DNA of 64,000 nt from Ephydatia muelleri. Lineage: Eukaryota > Porifera > Demospongiae > Spongillida > Spongillidae. A program made the position numbers and the translations under genes. Positions 56,797-64,000 of this stretch are shown here, piece after piece (the stretch's first letter is position 1; each line of letters opens with the position of its first letter). Under the pieces are notes generated by a model. That model ran no database searches. It was not told where the DNA came from and saw only the letters and a program-made list of their open reading frames with translations. The stretch covers positions 6,653,180-6,717,179 of the forward strand of contig JABACO010000015.1 of assembly GCA_013339895.1 (NCBI GenBank), in the 5' to 3' direction.

Positions 56797-59160
56797 AACA
56801 TGGATCATATAGTTTGAGTGGGCATGGCAGAACCCTTTTCTTTCACGATGTCTGGCAGCCAAGGTATCCAAGCGGCAGTCAAAGGAGACTCACCTCCAAC
56901 GTCAGTTCATCATTCTCTCAGTGATGCTCACCACACCACCTTGGTCCAGACTGCCCCTGACCCTGCGCTGGCTGAAGCAGGAGTACCAGGTCTACTTCCC
57001 TCCTGACAGGCCTCCGCCCCCACACATGCCTCTCGCCTACGGCCCTGTGGAGATATGCAAGAGCAGAGGAGGGGTGTCCTCTTGCAAGTCTTCTCGCAAT
57101 GCTTTAGGGAGTGGGAAACGGGCAGGAAAAGAGGAGGTGCTGGTGGAGGAGGAAGAGGTGATGGAGGGGGTGGAGGAGGAGGTAGAGGAGGAGGAGGAGG
57201 TGGAGGAGGAGGTGGAGGAGGAGGTGGAGGAGGAGGTAGAGGAGGAGGTGGTTGTGGAGCAGGAGGAGATTGTGGAGGAGTTCTTGAAGTGCATGCTGTG
57301 TTCAATTGAGAATCAGGTGAGTATCTTGTCATCTGAGGGTTTGCATGATGTACACACACACACAACATACACACACACACAACATACACACACACACAAC
57401 ATACACACATTCATGTCCACATGTACATTGGCTATCCCCTTCCTCTCTTCTTTATATATAAGGCAAGCCCTGTACAAAGCATGGTGTGTTTGTGGTGTAT
57501 TCATGCCTTAGGGAATGAGTTTGTTGGATATGTGTATTTGCAGTGTGCAGCTGTGTGTGTATTCTCTGTGGTGTGTACTTTCTGTGTACGTTTGTTTGTG
57601 TTTGCATGTTTGCAGACATGTTACAAAGGTAGTCTCATGTATGGTCTAATGTATGCATGTGTGTCTATGTGTGTTGTCTGCATCATGTGTGTTTGTCTCA
57701 TCTGTTCTGCGCCTTGTTCACTCACCTTGAACCAAACCACCTCCACAGCTATGGGGTGGGGGTATGGGGGTGTGTGAAGGCCTTATGGGTACAATTGGGG
57801 GAGGGAGAGAGGCTGGGAGGTGGGCTGATGACAACAGGAAGCATACCTTCATTAAAACACGACTTCTATCAAAACCAAACTGTTCGGCTTTAACCCTCAG
57901 TCTTGCGGTCATAAAAATCGCCCCTCCATGTGCCGGCCGTAGGCAATATGACTTGTTATTTTTAGTTTGATGCTCGTTGTGGCAGGCTTTTTGTTATCAG
58001 TGCATGTGTGCATGCATGTGTACAGTATGTTAGGTGTATGTGTGTGTGAGTATTTTGTGTGTGAGTGTGTGTATGTTAGGTGTATGTGTGTGTGAGTATT
58101 TTGTGTGTGTGTGTGTATGTTAGGTGTATGTGTGTGTGAGTATTTTGTGTGTGTGTGTATGTTAGGTGTATGTGTGTGTGAGTATTTTGTGTGTGTGTGA
58201 GTGTATATGTTATGTGTACGTGTGTGTATGTATGTGTATGTAATGTATGTATGTATGTAATGTATGTATCTATATGTATTTATGTATTTATGTATGTATG
58301 TATGTATGTATGTATGTATGTATGTATGTATGTATGTATGTATGTATGTATGTATGTATGTTTGTTTGTTATGCATTGTATGTATGCATACGTATGTGTT
58401 TGCCTGAGTATATGTACACTGTATGTGTTTAGTGCACGTGTGTGTTGACTTGCACACTGTGAACCATTCTGATGACATTCCTAGTTGATTAGCTAGGTGG
58501 GGGGATGTCCTCACCTCCCTTACCTCCTCCACAACCCCCACCCAGCCATGATGCAACAAAAGGCCCTCTTCTCTCACGTGTGGTTTTGGGCCAATTTGGG
58601 TTTCGGATGAAAGCAAGGAGAAGCCTTGGAATAGCACAGCTTGCCTGTGTGCACATCTGTGAAGGGCTGGTGTGGTGCTTTATTGATTGGATGGAGAGGG
58701 TGGGAGGTGGGACCAATGACATTCCAATTCGGCAGTGTTATAAATATTGTGTGTTATTGCAACGCTGGGTACAACTATTCTCTCTCATCCATACACCACC
58801 ACCACCACCACCACCACCACACACATGCAACATGCATACATACATACATACATACATACATACATACATACATACATACATACATACATACATACATACA
58901 TACATACACACACATGCACGCACACACACACACACACAAATGCACATGCTAACATGTACACACACCCCTTTTTTCCATAGCTGTTGCCTATTGTTGGTTG
59001 CTACCACAAGGGGTGTTCCATGAGCTCTCACATCACCTGCCTTGCACCTCGTATCTGTGATCCCGATCAGGTGATCCCCGTCACAGGATCCTGCCCAGGG
59101 TGCGGCAGGGAACTCCTGTGGGGCGAACTCATCAGGCGGGTGAAGGCCAAAGGGGCGTGA
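56315..59160 (+). CDS. SLX1A: Structure-specific endonuclease subunit SLX1
   Basis: Four exons: 56315-56511, 56574-56625, 56813-57316, 58981-59160; 310 residues (human 275). SLX1 is the GIY-YIG nuclease that, with SLX4, cuts branched DNA such as Holliday junctions. The nuclease domain shows [42 protein letters not shown] and FEWAWQNP, then LPLTLRWL and [11 protein letters not shown]. The C-terminal RING-like zinc domain has CMLC (exon 3), [12 protein letters not shown] and [14 protein letters not shown]. Between them sits a long Glu/Val run encoded by GAGGAGGTG-type repeats (57130-57280), absent from vertebrate SLX1. The start codon is the first in the frame and lies 90 bp from tektin. Confidence 0.94.
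56744..56794. repeat. Poly-C tract of about 50 bases in SLX1 intron 2
   Basis: The longest C-run in the window, ending about 18 bases before the exon 3 acceptor (CATATAG). Confidence 0.96.
57130..57285 (+). repeat. Coding GAGGAGGTG repeats in SLX1
   Basis: GAG/GTG triplets encode alternating EEEV/EEV segments in SLX1 exon 3, shifting the zinc domain away from the nuclease domain. Confidence 0.9.
57980..58440. repeat. TG-rich and (TATG)n repeats in SLX1 intron 3
   Basis: About four units of a 40-bp TG-rich repeat (GTATGTTAGGTGTATGTGTG start) at 58025-58195, followed by a pure (TATG)n run at 58289-58360. Confidence 0.93.
58799..58945. repeat. (CAC)n, (CATA)n and (CA)n runs
   Basis: ACC units, then about 19 CATA units, then a CA run, ending just before the last SLX1 exon at 58981. 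Confidence 0.95.
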
Positions 59161-59326
59161 CCACAAAGAGGTGTGGCCATGGGACAACATGCCTTACTGC
59201 CCAAAGGCATTCTCGTTAGGTAGGCAGTCTTCAATTCTGGCTGCTTTAAGTGTGCATTAATTGTGATATGCTGATAAGGAGAGATCTTCTGTTGGATGCA
59301 TGCTTTGTGGCTGATCTAAAGATTTC

Positions 59327-59332
59327 AATAAA
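59327..59332 (+). terminator. Polyadenylation signal of SLX1
   Basis: AATAAA, 167 bp after the SLX1 stop codon. Confidence 0.5.
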
Positions 59333-60917
59333 TCTCGCACTGTGTTCAGGATACCATTGGAAATTACATTTGCCTCACGACTGTATCATCAACTTCGGAT
59401 AGCATGCCTGATTCAGACATGTTGTCATATGTTCCTATTGATGGCATGGGATGATTGTGTTGAGGTCACTAAGAGGTTACCTTGTGCCTCTCTCGCTGTT
59501 TTCACAGGGACGGTGGCGTGGGCTTATTGATCCGTGCAGATCTCAGAGGAGATAGGTGAGAGTGCCAACCTGACGCCCAGTTTGTGCTGGCAGTACCTCC
59601 TGATGGATTTCATGAGCTGCTAATTGCCCTGGCCTGTGGGCATGTCATCCCATATTGCCCCACATCCACATAAGGCACACACACCACAAAAAGCCATCTG
59701 TTTACTGCTCCCTAACTATTGTGTGGCCGCGCCTCCTCGTGAACCTTGTTTGACCTGCACGACGGATGTTTTCACCACTTTGCCAGCTGACCTCTTTGGA
59801 CTGACCCTGTGGTCCTCTTCCCCTCCTCCCTAACCTTCCTGTTTCAAGAGTCATTTGTTGCCAATATAGTTGGTCATGTTGTCTTACTGTAGGTTTGAGC
59901 TGACGCTGTGGTTTGAGCTTTTTGGGTAAGTGTTCTGCTATACATGTATCAATTTTGACTCTGCTGTGTGGTTTACTGTTTAGCTGGGCTGATGCAGTCT
60001 GGAAGAGGGATGCAAGATATTGCCCCATGGGCTACGGATTATTGCCGTGTTATTTTTGGCGCAGTAGGAATTCTCATCCTGGCAGCGTTGTTACAGCGTA
60101 GCAATGTTTCTTCATTCAATCACTGTTTACACTCAGTACCATTTTCCCTGTGTGTACTCTATCCCTATAACTTAATAGGCAGTTTGTAAGTGCATTTGTG
60201 CCACTATTTGCCTCTGACACTTCTCATAACTATATAGGCGGCCATAAAATATACAACAGAATAGGATAGCAGAGATGCTGGGGGATATAGGATTAGTTTT
60301 AGCTATGCTATTATGTTTAATTGAATTCAGTACATTAGATTGCTGGTTTATTTGTGACACCTAATATTAATAGGTCTATGTGTGAATCAAATCGAAAGGT
60401 CAACAGATCATAGCATCTGATGCTGACTATTGGTTGTTTCCTCCTGAAGTATTATGCCACTTCTCCAATGTACAAAACTTGTGTTTGTGTCGTCACGGTT
60501 TCATTATTATCAATATTAACGTTTTAATTATCCACAATAACAGTTGATTTTATGGGCACGGTATTTCAACATTTCGCCAAATTGAGTGGGTCTCTTGTAC
60601 ACTTTATGTATGTGCATTTTATTGTAACATGCATAATTTTGTTAATTACCATATTTACTTAGCAGTCCATTACTGTGTACGCTGCTTTTAAAAGTCTAAG
60701 GCAAACACTCATTATACATGCAACAACAAAATGCTGATTGATAGGTCAAACATGTTGAGCACAGCAAGCCATTAGTGACAAAGTGCAAATATGTTAATAA
60801 GAAGAAGCCTCTTGCATGTTGAGGTAGTCCTCTAATGGAAGCTATAACTGCACCATAGCCTCAGAAAGTTGATCTATTGTTAATCTAGAGAGATAGAACT
60901 GATTACTTCCTTGTTAG
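59333..60917. other. No gene supported
   Basis: Some spliced-looking fragments exist, for example a frame reading SWADAVWKRDARYCPMGYG at 59983-60040, but it has no ATG and no partner exons. A block at 59350-59400 resembles 43815-43860 (both contain CCATTGGAAAT), which may be a short dispersed repeat. The remainder is AT-rich. Confidence 0.4.
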
Positions 60918-61445
60918 ATGCAATGGAGAGAGGAAGGGTGAGTATTTAGATGCAATGGAGAGAGGAGGAAGGGTGAGTATTTAGATGCAGCAATGGAGAG
61001 AGGAAGGGTGAGTATTTAGATGCAATGGAGAGAGGAAGGGTGATTATTTAGATGCAATGGAGAGAGGAAGGGTGAGTATTTAGATGCAATGGAGAGAGGA
61101 AGGGTGAGTATTTAGATGCAATGGAGAGAGGAGGAAGGGTGAGTATTTAGATGCAGCAATGGAGAGAGGAGGAAGGGTGAGTATTTAGATGCAATGGAGA
61201 GAGGAAGGGTGAGTATTTAGATGCAATGGAGAGAGGAGGAAGGGTGAGTATTTAGATGCAGCAATAGAGAGAGGAGTATTTAGATGCAATGGAGAGAGGA
61301 AGGGTGAGTATTTAGATGCAATGGAGAGAGGAAGGGTGAGTATTTAGATGCAATGGAGAGAGGAAGGGTGAGTATTTAGATGCAATGGAGAGAGGAAGGG
61401 TGAGTATTTAGATGCAATGGAGATAGGAAAGGTGAGTGTTTAGAT
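60918..61445. repeat. 32-bp minisatellite, about 16 units
   Basis: Units begin ATGGAGAGAGGAAGGGTGAG and continue TATTTAGATGCA; some carry an extra AGG or GCA. Two unit types alternate, so the array grew by block duplication. Confidence 0.95.
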
Positions 61446-61699
61446 GGATTATGGCAACGTCAGGTTGAAGGCTACGGAGAAAATGTAAACTCTTTTGCAT
61501 GACAAGAGGGGAGATCTTGTTCCTCTAGAATTCCATGAAGGTAAACATCATGTTAATGGAAATCTCAACTCCAGTTGCACCTCTCTCGATCCATCTTAGC
61601 CACAAGTTGTATACAAAGTGTATTATGGGAGACCACACCCCACCCATCTTCGGTTCCCCATTCCCACTCATTTAATAAACATAACTTGGACTCAGGCTT

Positions 61700-61830
61700 G
61701 TCCTAGTCTGGTACCCAGACCCGCGTACGTCAGAGCATGGGTTAGCTGGTTCGAAGATTTTCAGTGCCTCATGATTTTGTGGCACCAATCAGAATGCAGG
61801 TATGACGTGACGTCATAATATTAATCATTA
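61700..61830. mobile_element. MITE fragment, GTACCCAGACC family
   Basis: It starts CTAGTCTGGTACCCAGACCC and shares GCACCAATCAGAATGCAGGT-type sequence with the copy at 19089. Confidence 0.6.
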
Positions 61831-62287
61831 ATCGCTAAAATAATGAGCAGCGAATTTGAAAGCGTTACATTTCAGCAGAGATCGATATATGATCTCTGGT
61901 TTCAGCCTCAACAGCGTAAAGCTGTGAAATCATTTGTCAAAGGGAACAATGCGCACAGCTTTTCCAGTGGTGGGGGAATTATCTAATTCTCCTAAACTAA
62001 TTGTTGCACCGAAGTGTGTAGTTGGGCGTGGCCCGACCTTAGCGTTCGCAAGGTCGGGTACCAAACCTACAACTGTATACATGTACCAGTCAGATTTGTT
62101 CTGGCGTATTATACAACCCGGTCAATGAATTTTGCCTTATTATGCAATCGGCCATGAACAAGAATTATTAGTAGTTAGTTTAAACAACATTCTCTCACTT
62201 CGTCTTTCATGAGATGGCCACACATGGAGACACAACTAGTCCCGTACCCAGACCCTTATTCCCGCAGCTGCGGATGGATTACATTGC

Positions 62288-62522
62288 ATATACATCTAAA
62301 GAAAGAATGGGACTATTCCATCGTTGTGGTTGTGTCTTAGTCTCGTACCCAGACCCTTATTCCCGCAGCTGCGGATGGATTACATCACTCTTTCCGCGTA
62401 GCGGTGATGCATCACCGCTAGTGATGTAATCCATCTGCAGCTGCGGGAATAAGGGTCTGGGTACGAGACTAAGACACAACCACAACGATGGAATAGTCCC
62501 GTCCTTTCTTTAGATGTATATG
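62288..62522. mobile_element. 235-bp near-perfect palindrome
   Basis: The arms of about 107 bp run from CATATACATCTAAAGAAAG to the inverse at 62522, with only a few mismatches. Each arm contains AGTCTCGTACCCAGACCC and GCAGCTGCGGATGGATTACA. The small centre holds GCGGTGATGCATCACCGC, itself a palindrome. No coding sequence. Confidence 0.85.
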
Positions 62523-62557
62523 ATTATCTAATGCCACTGCATGGTAAGCAGCCATTT

Positions 62558-62584
62558 CCCCCCCCCCCCCCCCCCCCCCCCCCC
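62558..62584. repeat. Poly-C tract
   Basis: About 27 C between the palindrome and the inverted outer arm. Confidence 0.93.
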
Positions 62585-63104
62585 ATAATCCGTGGGCGAA
62601 CGTGCCTGCCTTCAACTAGCCACGGTTACTGCGAGTTGTGAGGCTTCATAGAAGCCTCGGTACACACAGCCCCGTCTCTGTGGACAACTGCACATCGAAT
62701 GAATAGACAGTTGGTGATATTGACCCCGCATCGTGCATTCTGATTGGACTGCAATCCACGTTGCAGCTAGAACAAATTTGGTATAGGTTTGGTACAAGGT
62801 CGGGCTATGCCCAACTAACAGTACTGTCTGCCTTAATGAGAGTAATCGTTCGCTGTCTCCCCTCTCCTCCCTCCTCTCCACTGCATATGTATCCCCATCT
62901 CTCCTTCCTCTATCCTCTTCCTTTGTGTCTCCCCTCCTATACTCTTTCCCTCCTCCCCTGGTACTGTTCCCCTATACACTGTTCCACTATTCCTCATTGC
63001 TGGCCTGTTGCTGCTTGGCTTGTTACATTAACCCTTTACAATGTATGAAACCTGAGAATGACACGATGCACTGAAGTTTCATGCAACCAGTAAACTGATC
63101 CACA

Positions 63105-64000
63105 CACCAACCCCCACACACCATCCACATCACTGACACTTCACACACCATCAATCACTCCAAAAACCATCTCCACCCACCATCCTCAACACCATCCCTT
63201 TGCACATCATCCCTCCATACACTGTTTCACCACACACTGTTACTCCACACACCATCCCTCCACACACCATCCCTCCACACACCATCCCTCCACACACCAT
63301 CCCTCCACAACTGTCCCTCCATACTCCATCCCTCCATACACCATACCATCCCTCCACACATCATCCCTGCAGACACCGTCCTCCCACACTGTCCCTCCAC
63401 ACACCATCCCTCCACACATCATCCCTCCACACATCATCCCTCCACACACCATCCCTCCACACACCATCCCTGCAGACACCGTCCCTCCACACACCGTCCC
63501 TCCCACACTGTCCCTCCACACACCATCCCTCCACACACCATCCCTCCCACATACTGTCCCTCCACACACCATCCTTCCACACACCATCCCTGCACACACC
63601 GTCCCTCCCACACTGTCCCTCCACACACCATCCCTCCACACACCATCCCTCCACACACCATCCCTCCACACACCATCCCTCCACACACCATCCTTCACAC
63701 ACCATCCCTCCCACACCCATCCCTCCACACACCATCCCTGCAGACACCGACCCTCCCACACTGTCCCTCCACACACCACCCTCCACACACCATCCCTCCA
63801 CACACCATCCCTCCACACACCATCCCTCCACACACCATCCTTCACACACCATCCCTCCCACACCCATCCCTCCACACACCATCCCTGCAGACACTGACCC
63901 TCCCACACTGTCCCTCCACACACCACCCTCCACACACCATCCCTCCACACACCATCCTTCCACACACCATCCCTCCACACACCATCCTTCACACACCATC
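63105..64000. repeat. 15-bp minisatellite, runs off the window
   Basis: Units CACACACCATCCCTC with variants (CCTGCAGACAC, CCCACACTGTC). Larger blocks such as 63620-63770 and 63775-63930 repeat. 62816-63104 before it shows nothing else. Confidence 0.95.

Larger units (their letters stand above)
61990..62815. mobile_element. Nested inverted-repeat region
   Basis: Outer arms GTTGGGCGTGGCCCGACCTT (62020-62040) plus GGTACCAAACCTAC (62058-62071) are matched inverted by GTATAGGTTTGGTAC and AAGGTCGGGCTATGCCCAAC (62780-62815). Inside lie the 62236 MITE end, the perfect palindrome 62288-62522 and a C-run. This looks like one MITE carrying another. Confidence 0.6.

Noticed and set aside
59913..60101. 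Small secreted protein (hydrophobic start, then DAVWKRDARYCP)
   Set aside because: The frame starts at TTG, not ATG. No upstream exon with a matching phase was found.
63240..63999. Minus-strand frames of 212-250 codons rich in W, G and M
   Set aside because: Translation of the 15-bp CACACACCATCCCTC array only.

Overview
This window reads as animal nuclear DNA. Genes are split by short GT-AG introns, there are no operons or ribosome-binding sites, and many introns and spacers hold minisatellites, microsatellites and fold-back elements. Short introns, tightly packed head-to-head genes, cilium genes (tektin, TMEM17), a CARD plus Death-domain gene and a TKS5-like PX-SH3 family fit an early-branching, ciliated invertebrate, most likely a sponge. 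That assignment is inference; no species marker is present.

Left part (1-25150): the 3' part of a Death-fold gene with two CARD-like exons and a C-terminal Death domain (153-5910) is followed by a direct duplication of a gene encoding a PX domain plus five SH3 domains (copy A 6231-12291, copy B 20323-25149; 15 exons each). The two copies are nearly identical in some exons and one intron and strongly diverged in others, which suggests gene conversion. The spacer between them holds a 264-bp and a 1-kb fold-back element with the same 14-bp ends, a hAT-like transposase remnant and other inverted repeats.

Middle part (25860-32850): a 25-bp minisatellite, then three decayed copies of one retroelement family. 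It has a reverse transcriptase with a YLDD site, a CCHC-like knuckle and a C-terminal restriction-like nuclease core.

Right part (33626-59160): a compact block of eight conserved genes, mostly as head-to-head pairs 66-93 bp apart: RHBDD2-like/GPN3, TBC-like/RAD9, CCDC86/TMEM17 and TEKT1-like/SLX1, with an intronless PEX13 between the first two pairs. I rebuilt the exons by hand; all splice phases in these models close. The block mixes genome maintenance (RAD9, SLX1), cilium (TMEM17, tektin), RNA polymerase assembly (GPN3), ribosome biogenesis (CCDC86) and peroxisome import (PEX13).

The right end (59161-64000) has no recognisable gene. It contains a 32-bp minisatellite, a cluster of palindromic MITEs and a 15-bp minisatellite that runs off the window.
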